A stretch of DNA of 64,000 bases from assembly GCF_001654865.1 (NCBI RefSeq), contig NZ_LXEO01000038.1, forward strand, positions 1 to 64,000, in the 5' to 3' direction. Under the pieces are notes generated by a model. It searched no databases. It worked only from the letters and a program-made list of their open reading frames with translations, and had not been told where the DNA came from. Source of the DNA: Buttiauxella noackiae ATCC 51607. Lineage in GTDB: Bacteria; Pseudomonadota; Gammaproteobacteria; Enterobacterales; Enterobacteriaceae. A program made the translations under genes and the position numbers. This document shows, piece after piece, positions 8,389 to 17,913 of the stretch (within the stretch, counting starts at the first letter, position 1; the number at the start of each line of letters is the position of its first letter).

Positions 8389-9267
8389 ATGCAGAATGCA
8401 TCGCATAGAATTCGTGTTTATCAGGCTTCTGATTGTCCTGAACTCACGCGACTGGATGTCAGTAAACTAGGCAGGGCTTATCACAAGATACCCAAAATAA
8501 TCAGCACTAAATTTGACAGTATTGAAGCCAGGTTAGGTATTTTCTTTTTAAAGAAATACCGTCTCAATGCTCTATTGAGCAATCTGACATTTGATATTGA
8601 TTATCATTGCAAGAATGCACAAATATTCTCCACACCTTATGGAAGTATTGGCTTCGATATTAATCGAAAGTTTTTACTGAGTATTTTGCATACCTATTAT
8701 GGACTGAGCAAAGAAGGGAATACCGTCTCTTTAGATCTCACCCAATCGGTAACAAAAACTGAAGACCGGTTAAAAATAAAACTTGGCCAGGAGCTTTTAC
8801 AGCTGACTATGGTCAAGGAAGTATTAAATGAAACGCTTGAACTGAAGAATGATTACACCTCTATTATTCATCAATGGCCTTATTCTGTTCGGTTCTGGCT
8901 CGAAGGTTATGATGAATATTGCTTTTCTATTTTGCTGGATGCGCATCATGTTGATTTGCTTCTGGCCACTTCACGTGTCGATAGCGAGAGCGACGAGCCA
9001 AAAGCTAAAAATCTCTCTTCTGAACAAATTGAGCATATGTTTAACAATATGCCGCTGACTCTCACAGGCCGTCTGGTATCCATTAATCTCACCGTCGCCC
9101 AACTATTAAATATTGGACCAGGTGACATCATTCCCGTTTCGTTGAATGAACCGTTACCGGTTTTTATTGAAAATGAACAGATTTTTAGCTCAGTCGTCGC
9201 TGAAGAACGAGGACGGTTATATCTTTCTGAATTTAATGATAAAACTCCAGAGATGAAGTATGAGTGA
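8389..9267 (+). CDS. fliM: Divergent flagellar motor switch protein FliM (lateral system)
   Basis: FliM is the middle component of the C-ring. The protein has 292 residues against about 330 for canonical FliM. The C-terminal SpoA/FliN-like domain (about 222-282, LTGRLVSINLTVAQLLNIGP) is clear, while the middle domain is strongly diverged. The N-terminus does not contain the LSQxEIDALL motif that binds phosphorylated CheY in chemotaxis-responsive motors. Base composition is more AT-rich than in the following genes. It begins the plus-strand fliMNPQR-flhBA operon and overlaps fliN by 8 nt. Position supports the call more than sequence does. Confidence 0.87.
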   Translation: MQNASHRIRVYQASDCPELTRLDVSKLGRAYHKIPKIISTKFDSIEARLGIFFLKKYRLNALLSNLTFDIDYHCKNAQIFSTPYGSIGFDINRKFLLSILHTYYGLSKEGNTVSLDLTQSVTKTEDRLKIKLGQELLQLTMVKEVLNETLELKNDYTSIIHQWPYSVRFWLEGYDEYCFSILLDAHHVDLLLATSRVDSESDEPKAKNLSSEQIEHMFNNMPLTLTGRLVSINLTVAQLLNIGPGDIIPVSLNEPLPVFIENEQIFSSVVAEERGRLYLSEFNDKTPEMKYE

Positions 9268-9652
9268 TCAAAATGACCTGTCCATTGATTTTAATCTGGA
9301 CGAAATAGACCTGCCGGAAACTGCCGGGCATGAAGCTGACATTTCCGCCGCTAAATCTGTGGAGAAGAGTGCAACTGAAAGCCGTAGTGAACAATTGCGC
9401 AAAATGGCCCTGTTTAGCCGCATTCCGGTAAACCTGACGCTGGAAGTTGCTTCGGTAAGCATTTCTTTGGCTGAGCTGATGACTATTAGCAACGACAGCG
9501 TGATTGAGCTGGACAAAATGGCGGGTGAACCGCTGGATTTAAAGGTGAATGGCATTCAGTTCGGTAAAGCTGAAGTGGTAGTGCTTAACGAAAAGTATGG
9601 CCTGCGTATCATCGAATTTAGCAACCACGATTTAGGCAAACTGACGCAATGA
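9260..9652 (+). CDS. fliN: Flagellar motor switch protein FliN (lateral system)
   Basis: This short C-ring protein of 130 residues has an acidic N-terminus followed by a SpoA domain (about 50-128) with the family pattern SRIPVNLTLEVASVSISLAEL, then a hydrophobic patch and a LNEKYGLRI end. It cooperates with FliM in the switch and with FliH in docking the export ATPase. The start overlaps fliM by 8 nt and the stop overlaps the fliP start by 4 nt. No fliO lies between fliN and fliP, unlike in the primary E. coli flagellar operon. Confidence 0.95.
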   Translation: MSDQNDLSIDFNLDEIDLPETAGHEADISAAKSVEKSATESRSEQLRKMALFSRIPVNLTLEVASVSISLAELMTISNDSVIELDKMAGEPLDLKVNGIQFGKAEVVVLNEKYGLRIIEFSNHDLGKLTQ

Positions 9653-10410
9653 GTCGCAATTTTCGCAGCACTGGTCTGGGGTTATTGCTGCTAACAGGGC
9701 TGCTTATTTCGCCTCACTTGCTGGCTGCGAACGGGGATATTACCCTACTCAGCACCACCAGCAACGGCAGCGGCCAGGATTACAGCGTTAAGGTTGAGAT
9801 TCTGATTCTGATGACCCTGCTCGGCATTTTGCCGATCATGGTGCTGATGATGACCTGCTTCACGCGCTTCATTATTGTGCTGGCTATTTTGCGCCAGGCA
9901 CTTGGCTTACAGCAAAGTCCACCGAATAAAATCCTGACGGGAATTGCGCTCGCATTGACCATGCTGGTTATGCGCCCGGTATGGACCACGGTTTATGACC
10001 AGGCCATTGTTCCCTATCAGAATGATGCTATTTCGCTTAAGCAAGCCCTGACGACCGCTGAGCAACCGCTTAAGAAGTACATGCTGGCGCAAACCAGTAA
10101 AACCTCGATGGCGCAAATCATGTCTATCGCGGGTGAGAAAGGCGATCCGATGGAAATGGATCTGAGTATCGTGGTACCGGCTTTTGTGCTCAGTGAGCTG
10201 AAAACGGCGTTCCAGATTGGCTTTATGATTTACATCCCGTTCCTGATTATTGACCTGATTGTCGCCAGTATTTTGATGGCAATGGGGATGATGATGCTGT
10301 CACCGCTGATTGTTTCTTTGCCATTTAAGCTAATGCTGTTTGTACTTTGCGATGGCTGGAATCTGATTGTCAGTACCCTGACCACCAGCGTACAAGGGGT
10401 CTCGGGATGA
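9649..10410 (+). CDS. fliP: Flagellar export gate protein FliP (lateral system)
   Basis: FliP is the main pore-forming subunit of the FliP5Q4R1 export gate. The protein has 253 residues with a cleavable signal peptide (hydrophobic core about 9-24, ending near LLAA), then four hydrophobic helices. The central MMTCFTRFIIVLAILRQALG segment and PPNKIL are diagnostic. The gene overlaps fliN by 4 nt and fliQ by 4 nt (ATGA). Confidence 0.97.
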   Translation: MSRNFRSTGLGLLLLTGLLISPHLLAANGDITLLSTTSNGSGQDYSVKVEILILMTLLGILPIMVLMMTCFTRFIIVLAILRQALGLQQSPPNKILTGIALALTMLVMRPVWTTVYDQAIVPYQNDAISLKQALTTAEQPLKKYMLAQTSKTSMAQIMSIAGEKGDPMEMDLSIVVPAFVLSELKTAFQIGFMIYIPFLIIDLIVASILMAMGMMMLSPLIVSLPFKLMLFVLCDGWNLIVSTLTTSVQGVSG

Positions 10411-10679
10411 TGACCATGGACACCGCCGGAGAGATTATGTCCGGCGCCATCATGCTGGTTCTGATTATTTCTGTGGTCGCAATTGTTCCAAGCCTGCTCG
10501 TCGGCCTGGTGGTCAGTATCTTCCAGGCAACGACGCAAATTAACGAACAAACACTCAGCTTTTTGCCGCGCCTTGTCGTTACGTTACTGGTTCTGGTGGT
10601 GGCTGGAAAATGGATGCTGATTAAACTGTCTGATTTCACCATTGAAATTTTCCACCAGGCTGCACGGTTGGTTGGCTAA
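10407..10679 (+). CDS. fliQ: Flagellar export gate protein FliQ (lateral system)
   Basis: This 90-residue inner-membrane protein has two transmembrane helices (about 15-37 and 55-75) and the family core VVSIFQATTQINEQTLSFLP. I start it at the ATG that overlaps the fliP stop (ATGA). In-frame ATGs at 10410 and 10416 are alternatives that would shorten it by one or three residues. It forms the outer layer of the export gate with FliP and FliR. Confidence 0.95.
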   Translation: MMTMDTAGEIMSGAIMLVLIISVVAIVPSLLVGLVVSIFQATTQINEQTLSFLPRLVVTLLVLVVAGKWMLIKLSDFTIEIFHQAARLVG

Positions 10680-10685
10680 ATCATT

Positions 10686-11459
10686 ATGGGCTTTGACATC
10701 CAGACACTGATCGCCCCATTGATGGCTGCTTTTCTGCCGTTCGTGCGCATACTGTCGTTTATCCATTTCAGCCCAGTATTTGATCAACGCTCTATTTCTC
10801 GGCGCATCAAAATTGGCCTCGCCATTGCGCTCACGGCGGTCATCTCCCCGATGCTGCACCAGGCTGTGGTGCTAACAGAATTGCTGTCAATGCGCAGTAT
10901 TGTGCTGATTGGCGAGCAGATCCTGTGGGGTTTTCTATTTGGTGCCATGTTGCAGTTGGTTTTTGTGGTTCTCCAGACCGCGGGACATATTCTTTCAATG
11001 AATATGGGCCTCGGTATGGCAGTCATGAATGACCCCAGTAACGGCAACTCCACCACGGTGATATCCCAGATTATCTTTGTTTACAGCGTGCTGCTTTTTT
11101 TCACCATGGACGGACATCTGCTACTTGTGACCATCATCTATAAAAGCTTTACCTATTGGCCACCGGGACAGGCAATTACTTCGCTTTCGCTACAAACCTT
11201 TGTACAAAGCCTTGGCTGGCTGATTTCGTCAGCCGTGTTAATCGCGCTACCTACCGGTTTTGTGATGTTAATGGTGCAAGGCTCGTTCGGTTTACTGAAC
11301 CGTATCTCACCCACGCTGAACCTGTTTTCGTTAGGTTTTCCTATCAGCATGCTGTTTGGCCTGCTGTGCCTTGCATTGATGGTCAGTAACATTCCTGAAC
11401 ACTATCTCAGTCTGACGAATTACATACTGGGCAAACTTGATTCGATACGGGTTTACTGA
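10686..11459 (+). CDS. fliR: Flagellar export gate protein FliR (lateral system)
   Basis: FliR is a 257-residue polytopic inner-membrane protein with about six hydrophobic segments; one copy closes the FliP5Q4 spiral. Family features include an early FLPFVRILSFIHFSPVF stretch and NMGLGMAVMNDPSNGNS at about 102-118. It starts 6 nt after fliQ, and its stop shares one base with the flhB start (TGATG). Confidence 0.96.
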   Translation: MGFDIQTLIAPLMAAFLPFVRILSFIHFSPVFDQRSISRRIKIGLAIALTAVISPMLHQAVVLTELLSMRSIVLIGEQILWGFLFGAMLQLVFVVLQTAGHILSMNMGLGMAVMNDPSNGNSTTVISQIIFVYSVLLFFTMDGHLLLVTIIYKSFTYWPPGQAITSLSLQTFVQSLGWLISSAVLIALPTGFVMLMVQGSFGLLNRISPTLNLFSLGFPISMLFGLLCLALMVSNIPEHYLSLTNYILGKLDSIRVY

Positions 11460-12592
11460 TGTCAGGCTCGGGAGATAAAAGCGAAAAGGCCACCCACGGC
11501 AAGCTTCGTAAAGCGCGCGAAAAAGGGGATATTGCGCGTTCAAAAGATCTCACTATGGCCGCAGGCCTGGTCACATCGCTGATCACTTTGATGATCTTTT
11601 TCCCGTTCTACCGCCAGTTGGTTCAGGACTCCTTTTTTTCCGTGGCGACCATGGCAGGTAAGCTAAACGACGATGCGGCCCTCGAACAGTTCCTGATGCA
11701 TCATGTCTGGTTGCTGCTGAAATTCGTCCTGACGCTGGTGCCGATTCCATTTGTTTGCGTGATATCTACGCTCATCCCCGGCGGATGGATTTTTACACCT
11801 AACAAGCTGCTTCCTGACTTCAAAAAAATAAGCCCTATCAGTGGCCTGAAACGTATGTTTTCTGCAAGCCACTATGTTGACGTCCTGAAAATGCTGCTGA
11901 AATGCAGCGTGCTAATGGCCGTCTTATGGTCTTTGATTCAGGATAATTTGCCGGAATTACTCGGCTTGCAGCGCATATGGTTACGCCAGGGCATTGAGGA
12001 AGGTTTGCTGATTTTACGTCAGTCATTCTGGTGGTTACTTGGCGTGATTATCATCTTCGCCTTCATTGATGTGCCGTTATCCATTTTTATGTTTATGAAA
12101 AAGATGCGCATGACCAAGCAAGAAGTGCGCGATGAACATAAAAATAATGATGGAAACCCACAAGTAAAAGGGCGAATCCGCCAGTTGCAACGGCAAATGG
12201 CACAGGGGCAGATTAACAAAGTCGTTCCGACGGCTGACGTGATTTTAACCAACCCGACTCACTATGCCGTCGCGTTGAAATACGACCCAAATAAAGCACA
12301 AGCTCCCTATATTCTCGCCAAAGGAATGGACGATATCGCTCTGTATATTCGCGAAGTCGCCACTCAGAACCAGGTTGAAATCGTTGAGTTTCCGCCGCTC
12401 GCTCGTGCCATTTACTACAGCACGCGCGTGAATCAACAAATTCCTTCCCAGCTATTTCGCGCCATCGCACATGTACTGACTTACGTGATGCAAATTAAAG
12501 AGTGGCGCAATGGACGCAGTGATATAAAGCCGCAATTGAACAAGCATATGGATATCCCAAAAGAGGTAATGAAAACAGATGGCAAACGGTAA
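11459..12592 (+). CDS. flhB: Flagellar export switch protein FlhB (lateral system)
   Basis: FlhB sets substrate specificity of the export apparatus. The 377 residues comprise four transmembrane helices in the first 210 residues, then a cytoplasmic domain containing the self-cleaving NPTH motif (residues 264-267). The N-terminus (SGSGDKSEKATHGKLRKAREKG) is typical of the family. The C-terminal tail after about residue 355 is lysine-rich. The gene overlaps flhA by 14 nt. Confidence 0.97.
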   Translation: MSGSGDKSEKATHGKLRKAREKGDIARSKDLTMAAGLVTSLITLMIFFPFYRQLVQDSFFSVATMAGKLNDDAALEQFLMHHVWLLLKFVLTLVPIPFVCVISTLIPGGWIFTPNKLLPDFKKISPISGLKRMFSASHYVDVLKMLLKCSVLMAVLWSLIQDNLPELLGLQRIWLRQGIEEGLLILRQSFWWLLGVIIIFAFIDVPLSIFMFMKKMRMTKQEVRDEHKNNDGNPQVKGRIRQLQRQMAQGQINKVVPTADVILTNPTHYAVALKYDPNKAQAPYILAKGMDDIALYIREVATQNQVEIVEFPPLARAIYYSTRVNQQIPSQLFRAIAHVLTYVMQIKEWRNGRSDIKPQLNKHMDIPKEVMKTDGKR

Positions 12593-14675
12593 ATTTACAG
12601 GTTACTTCAACCTGATTCGGCAAAGTAATCTGGGGATTCCTCTCCTGATACTCTGCGTGCTGGCAATGATCATGCTGCCGCTGTCGCCGTTAATCCTCGA
12701 TATTTTGTTTACCTTCAATATCGTGCTGGCCGTCATTGTGTTGCTGGTTTCGGTTAACAGTAAACGCCCGCTCGATTTTGCGATTTTCCCGACCATTTTG
12801 CTGATAACCACGTTAATGCGTCTGACCCTGAACGTCGCATCGACCCGCGTGGTGTTATTGCATGGCCACGAGGGCGAAGGTGCCGCCGGTAAAGTCATTG
12901 AAGCCTTTGGCCAGGTCGTTATTGGCGGTAATTTTGTCGTCGGCTTTGTGGTGTTTGTGATCCTGATGATCATCAACTTTGTGGTGGTCACCAAAGGTGC
13001 GGAGCGTATTTCCGAAGTCTCGGCACGATTTACGCTTGATGCGCTTCCAGGCAAGCAAATGGCGATTGATGCCGACCTGAATGCGGGGTTGATTAATCAG
13101 GAACAGGCACGGCTGCGCCGTCAGGATGTCTCCGGTGAAGCAGATTTCTTCGGTGCAATGGATGGCGCATCGAAGTTTGTGCGCGGCGATGCCATTGCCG
13201 GGATTATGATCCTGATAATCAACATTATCGGCGGTATCTGTATTGGTGTATTTGCCCATAATCTCGATGTGGGTCACTCTTTCCAGCAATATGTTTTGTT
13301 GTCCATCGGTGATGGCCTGGTCGCGCAAATACCTTCTCTGCTGCTTTCTACTGCTGCGGCAATTATCGTGACCCGCGTTGGTGATGGTAACGACATCAGC
13401 ACCGAAATTAATACGCAGTTACTGGCGCGCCCTTCTATCCTCTATACAGCTGCACTTGTCATGTTCGTACTGGCTATTGTGCCAGGTATGCCACACATCG
13501 CCTTCCTGAGTTTTACCGCGCTACTGATTTTTGCTGCGTGGAAACAGAGCAAGCGAGTGGCTGCACCACAGCCGGTGATAGAAATTGAAGCCATCAATGA
13601 GGCTATTTCCCACGACAATCCGCCCGTTATTGATTGGGACAGCATTCCACAGGTAGAGCCGATTGGCCTGAATCTGGGATATAAGCTGGTGACTTTGGTG
13701 GATACCACGCGGGGAAGCCCACTGTCTCAACGAATTCGCGGTGTGCGTCAGGTGATTTCTGAAACATGCGGCGTACTGTTGCCTGAAATACGGATTCGGG
13801 AAAACTTCCGCCTGAAGCCTTCTCAATACGCCGTTCATATCAACGGTATTCGCATTGCGACCGGAGAAGTCCATGCCGACAAATTAATGGCAATTCCAGG
13901 GGCTGAACTGTACGGGGAAATCGATGGGGTGCTGGATACCGATCCTGCTTATGGAATGGCGATTACCTGGATTTTACCCGAGCAAAAAGCGAAAGCGTTG
14001 AATTTAGGTTATCAGGTGGTGGATTGCGCGAGTGTCGTCGCAACTCACGTTAATAAAATTGCGCGTAATTATTTACCTGAATTGTTTAACTATGACGATA
14101 TCACTCACCTGCATCATCGTTTGAGCCAGCAGGCGCCAAAACTGGCAGAGGATTTAATTACCCAACTTAACTACAGCCTGCTGCTACGCGTTTATCGCCA
14201 GTTGTTGCTGGAGCAGATTTCACTAAAAGACATTAATACGATTGCCGCTACGCTGCTTGAAAGTGCTGCATTAACGAAAGATCCAGTGCTATTAACCTCC
14301 GATGTGCGCTTCGCGCTGCGCCGCGCCATTATCCATAATATCAATGGCGATAAGCGCACCCTTCAGGCTTATACGTTGGATAATGAACTGGAAAACATTC
14401 TGCTCAACGCGCTCAACCACGCGCAGCAAAGTGGAAAAGTTGGGCTGGATAACTTCCCGGTTGACCCGAATATTCTGACGCAGTTACAAAATACGATGCC
14501 AATGATTCAGGAACATATGAAAGCGCAGGGAATGGCGCCATTGCTGCTGGTAACACCGCAATTACGCCCACTCATTTCTCGCTATGGTCGCCTGTTTGCA
14601 TCCGGCCTGCATGTGTTGTCTTACAACGAAGTACCTGATGAAGCAGATCTGAATATTGTGGGGACGCTGGCCTAA
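12579..14675 (+). CDS. flhA: Flagellar export gate protein FlhA (lateral system)
   Basis: FlhA is the proton-driven export gate. The protein has 698 residues: about eight transmembrane helices up to residue 325, including the conserved FHIPEP-family block TLDALPGKQMAIDADLNAG (about 151-169) and the RRQDV..EADFFGAMDGASKF cytoplasmic loop, then the nonameric-ring domain that docks FliI/FliJ and chaperones. It is the last gene of the plus-strand flagellar operon and is followed at once by a hairpin terminator. Confidence 0.97.
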   Translation: MANGKFTGYFNLIRQSNLGIPLLILCVLAMIMLPLSPLILDILFTFNIVLAVIVLLVSVNSKRPLDFAIFPTILLITTLMRLTLNVASTRVVLLHGHEGEGAAGKVIEAFGQVVIGGNFVVGFVVFVILMIINFVVVTKGAERISEVSARFTLDALPGKQMAIDADLNAGLINQEQARLRRQDVSGEADFFGAMDGASKFVRGDAIAGIMILIINIIGGICIGVFAHNLDVGHSFQQYVLLSIGDGLVAQIPSLLLSTAAAIIVTRVGDGNDISTEINTQLLARPSILYTAALVMFVLAIVPGMPHIAFLSFTALLIFAAWKQSKRVAAPQPVIEIEAINEAISHDNPPVIDWDSIPQVEPIGLNLGYKLVTLVDTTRGSPLSQRIRGVRQVISETCGVLLPEIRIRENFRLKPSQYAVHINGIRIATGEVHADKLMAIPGAELYGEIDGVLDTDPAYGMAITWILPEQKAKALNLGYQVVDCASVVATHVNKIARNYLPELFNYDDITHLHHRLSQQAPKLAEDLITQLNYSLLLRVYRQLLLEQISLKDINTIAATLLESAALTKDPVLLTSDVRFALRRAIIHNINGDKRTLQAYTLDNELENILLNALNHAQQSGKVGLDNFPVDPNILTQLQNTMPMIQEHMKAQGMAPLLLVTPQLRPLISRYGRLFASGLHVLSYNEVPDEADLNIVGTLA

Positions 14676-14677
14676 TG

Positions 14678-14718
14678 AATAGCCCAGCGCTATAGATAAC
14701 AAGGCGTTGGGCTATTTA
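14678..14718. terminator. Convergent terminator between flhA and the EAL gene
   Basis: A 13-bp near-perfect inverted repeat (AATAGCCCAGCGC with GCGTTGGGCTATT) has a 13-nt loop and is flanked by A/T runs on both sides. It sits directly after flhA and abuts the stop codon of the convergent EAL gene, so it can end transcription from both sides. Confidence 0.75.
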
Positions 14719-15477
14719 TGATTTGCGAATATAAGTAGTGACAAAATCTATTTTTTTCAATGGACGGGAAAATAGATACCCCTGAGCCAGTTCAACATCA
14801 TGTTTTAACAACATTGACGTTTGCGCCATTGTTTCTACCCCTTCAGCAATAATGGAGGCATTATTTTTATGTGCCTCCATAATGAGTTCAGGGGTTTTCT
14901 CACTATGACCATTCTTAAGGCAGTCGCGATCCAGTTTAATATAATCACACGCCGACTGAGCGAGCTTGTTTTGAACGTCATCAATACTGCCTACATCATC
15001 CCAGGCAAAAGCAAACCCAGCATTTTGCAATCGCTGAATATTTTCCTCGCCGCTTTCTGCTAATTCTTCTGTGGACTGCGTTATCTCAAAAATCACTGAT
15101 TTTGGCGATATAGCATACTCAGCCTGTAGCGAAATAATGCTTTCAGCAAAGCCTTCATCATTGAGTTGATGCGGTGCCAGATTGATACTGAGAAAGAAAT
15201 CAGGTTTCTGCGGTAAAACCGATTGTTGTAGAAACTCAAAAGCTTTACTAATGATATATTTTCCAACATTAATAATGCCGTCATTTTCTTCAAGTTGCTG
15301 TAGAAATTTTGCAGGCTGGACAATATTTTGACGGTGCATACCACGTAATAATACTTCGGCACCGACACACTGAAAAGATGATAAATTAAAAATTGGTTGG
15401 ACGTAAAAATCCACCACATTAGAAAAATCACTATGGGATATTTTTTTAATAATGAAATTTGAGCCAATATCGCTCAT
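14716..15477 (-). CDS. EAL-only protein 1 (c-di-GMP phosphodiesterase or degenerate regulator)
   Basis: A single EAL domain fills all 253 residues, with no membrane or sensor domain. The signature motif reads EVL(LRG) instead of EAL. The metal and substrate positions are largely kept: the N of INLAP, the E of FEITQS, DD of WDDVGS, K of YIKLD, E of AEGVET and the QGY segment. Loop 6, normally DDFGTGYSS, is degenerate (DDVGSIDDV), so catalytic activity is uncertain. Short degenerate EAL proteins such as YdiV/RflP control flagellar genes by protein contact. The gene stands next to the lateral flagellar locus and is paralogous to the next EAL gene upstream. Confidence 0.9.
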
Positions 15478-15545
15478 GTTATGACCTCTTTATAATATGG
15501 AGTGGAGATACACTACGCAGGTGGACTCGCACTAACAAAATGGGT

Positions 15546-16310
15546 TTACGCACAGATATATTTCTGTGCAAAAACCTGAGTATTTACGGGAGGGGAATAA
15601 TAGTATCCCTGGCAAGCAGTAACGCCTTGTTCAAGCAACCAGTCTCGCTGCCAGGCATATTCCACACCTTCGGCAACCAGCTGTAATTTTTTCATCTTAC
15701 ATAACAAGATGATTTCACGAGCTAATGGCAAACACTCTTCATTCAAAAGGCTGCGATCAAGTTTAATCACATTGCTACAAAATTCACGGCTATTTTTACT
15801 CAAATCATCGAGATGACTAATATCATCCCAGGCAATGACAAAACCTTGCTGCTGCAGCCATTTGGCATTCTGCCTTCCTTGTGGGCTGAGTGAGATATTT
15901 GTTTCGGTAATTTCAATTGTCACTTTATGGGTTGGGAAGTCTGCGGCATCCGTTATACGTTTAATTTTTTCAACAACACTACGGTCATTGATTTCAATAG
16001 GGGAAAAATTGCTGCTAAGATTAAAGTCATTCTGCCGATGAAGACCATATTCTTTGCTGAACTCAATTGCATGCTGCAGTACAAAAACACCCAGCTTACG
16101 AATATCTTTATTTTTCTCCAGCAGGCTAATGAAGCGGTCCGGGAACACAAGCTTGCTATCAACTCGTCCTCGAACTAATGCTTCAGCTCCCAGACAACGG
16201 CCATCGACCATATTAATAATCGGCTGTAAATAAACGGTGAGGGACTGCTCAGGATTTCCCTCTGAGATATTGGTAAGTATTTTTCTAATATCATCATTAT
16301 CAACCGTCAT
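15546..16310 (-). CDS. EAL-only protein 2 (c-di-GMP phosphodiesterase or degenerate regulator)
   Basis: This 254-residue stand-alone EAL domain keeps an intact GAEALVRG motif, the N of SSNFSP, IEITET, IKLDRS, AEGVE and CQGYYYS, but loop 6 is altered (WDDISHLDD). It is colinear with the neighbouring EAL protein across its whole length, suggesting tandem duplication. It is transcribed in the same direction, 68 nt upstream of that gene. It is a better candidate for real phosphodiesterase activity than its neighbour, though the loop change leaves doubt. Confidence 0.9.
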   Translation of the reverse strand: MTVDNDDIRKILTNISEGNPEQSLTVYLQPIINMVDGRCLGAEALVRGRVDSKLVFPDRFISLLEKNKDIRKLGVFVLQHAIEFSKEYGLHRQNDFNLSSNFSPIEINDRSVVEKIKRITDAADFPTHKVTIEITETNISLSPQGRQNAKWLQQQGFVIAWDDISHLDDLSKNSREFCSNVIKLDRSLLNEECLPLAREIILLCKMKKLQLVAEGVEYAWQRDWLLEQGVTACQGYYYSPPVNTQVFAQKYICA

Positions 16311-16377
16311 ATGACTTTCCTTTCACGATAAAAACAAAATAAATTGTGGTCTGCTTCAGAATAATTCACCTCATTAT

Positions 16378-17913
16378 TTAATCATTTGCAGAGTGAATCG
16401 CATTTTTCCCTGAGTGTTTTGCCTTATATAGTGCTTTATCTGCTTTGGTTATAATATCCTGCGCACTTTCACCTGGTTTCCAGCATGCAATACCACAGCT
16501 AAAGGATACATGTAATGCCGTTTCTCGCCATTGACGTTGACATATAGTCATGCGCCAGGTTTCCATCAATTCAAAATAGAGATCATATTCACCACCATGA
16601 AATAACACGACCAACTCTTCACCACCAAAACGATAAACACCATAATCAGGTTCAATAATCGCTTTACCAACTTTACTGACATATTTCAGTACTGAGTCAC
16701 CTACCGCATGACCAAACGTATCGTTGATGTTTTTAAAATTATCGAGATCCAGTATTGCCAGATAGAATGGTGTATTGCTATCAATTAGCTCAGCCATTCG
16801 GTCATCAAATTTTCGCCGGGTGCCAATTCCCGTCAATGCATCTTCACAATTAACACGGCGCACTTCTTTAAGTTCAATCTGGCTATTTTTTATTTTAGTA
16901 TAAATTTTTTCCAGATCCTGCGTTTGACCATCATAGCTAATACCATTGACACCCATATAAAGACGACTAATTATCTCTCTGATATATACACGACATAAGC
17001 AAATCAAAATAATATAAATGATTAAGCAGACTACAATGATGTAGATCAGCGCTTGCGGAGCATCATTAATAAAATCATTATATTTTTCATCATCAACAAT
17101 AGTAAACGCGACCCAATATGGTTCGGAAAACGAGCGATAGAAAATATGTTTTTTTGTTTCTTTGTCGTAGAAGTGCCCTTCTAAATCAACAGAGTTTTCA
17201 ATCCATCTTAATGGAACCTTTTGATGGAAAATATCTTTAATATTTGCATTCATAACGACACTGCCATCGTTTGCGGCGACTAAAAATTTCCCCTCAAAAG
17301 GCACAACTATATTTTTTAAGGCCGCGCTCATGGTATCCAAATCCAGGTCAAAACCTATGTTGCCATATTTTTGCAGCTCTTCATCGAAGAGATTCATACT
17401 CACGGTAATAGTACGATCCTCAGGGTCATTATTCTCTGAAAGAAGATCTGAATAAGGTTCAGAATAATGTATTCCTTTCTGATTTTTAACATTTGGATAC
17501 CAGGGGCGTTTGCTGGGTATATAATCATCTCGTCTAACTTCTGGATATGTACGATAATTATCCTCAATATTAGAAATAATCGCGGCATCAAAAAAAGATA
17601 ATGTATTGACAATAGAGGCTATAATTGAATGAAGAATCCCCTTCTCTTCATTAATAAAAAAACGAGTTCCATGATATGTCATGCGGCTATTCAGAATCTG
17701 GAAAACAATATCAATCTCTTCCAACTGTCGATTTACACTTTCCATTGCAGTATTATGTGTAAATCGCGTCAGATTTTTATTAAAAGCCTGTATATTATCT
17801 TTGTGAATATTGTCAAATGACCAGATCGAAACCATCATAAAAGGAATTAGCATCACTACGAATAATACCGTCAATAAACGATTAACTGTGCCTGACTTTT
17901 TACTCACTTCCAT
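16378..17913 (-). CDS. Membrane Cache-GGDEF diguanylate cyclase
   Basis: This 511-residue protein is a probable c-di-GMP synthase. It has an N-terminal transmembrane helix (about 13-30), a periplasmic region of about 240 residues with a Cache-type YPEVRRDDYIPSKRPWYPN stretch, a second transmembrane helix (about 292-312) and a C-terminal GGDEF domain. The active-site loop is RFGGEEL, a functional variant. The four residues where an inhibitory RxxD site would stand read EPDY, so product inhibition through an I-site is not expected. It lies 67 nt upstream of the two EAL genes on the same strand. The gene is AT-rich compared with the core genes to its right. Confidence 0.93.
   Translation of the reverse strand: MEVSKKSGTVNRLLTVLFVVMLIPFMMVSIWSFDNIHKDNIQAFNKNLTRFTHNTAMESVNRQLEEIDIVFQILNSRMTYHGTRFFINEEKGILHSIIASIVNTLSFFDAAIISNIEDNYRTYPEVRRDDYIPSKRPWYPNVKNQKGIHYSEPYSDLLSENNDPEDRTITVSMNLFDEELQKYGNIGFDLDLDTMSAALKNIVVPFEGKFLVAANDGSVVMNANIKDIFHQKVPLRWIENSVDLEGHFYDKETKKHIFYRSFSEPYWVAFTIVDDEKYNDFINDAPQALIYIIVVCLIIYIILICLCRVYIREIISRLYMGVNGISYDGQTQDLEKIYTKIKNSQIELKEVRRVNCEDALTGIGTRRKFDDRMAELIDSNTPFYLAILDLDNFKNINDTFGHAVGDSVLKYVSKVGKAIIEPDYGVYRFGGEELVVLFHGGEYDLYFELMETWRMTICQRQWRETALHVSFSCGIACWKPGESAQDIITKADKALYKAKHSGKNAIHSAND

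Noticed and set aside
8382-8396. TGGACACATCATGCA at the fliM start as a sigma-54 promoter
   Set aside because: The spacing is one base short and the site overlaps the start codon.
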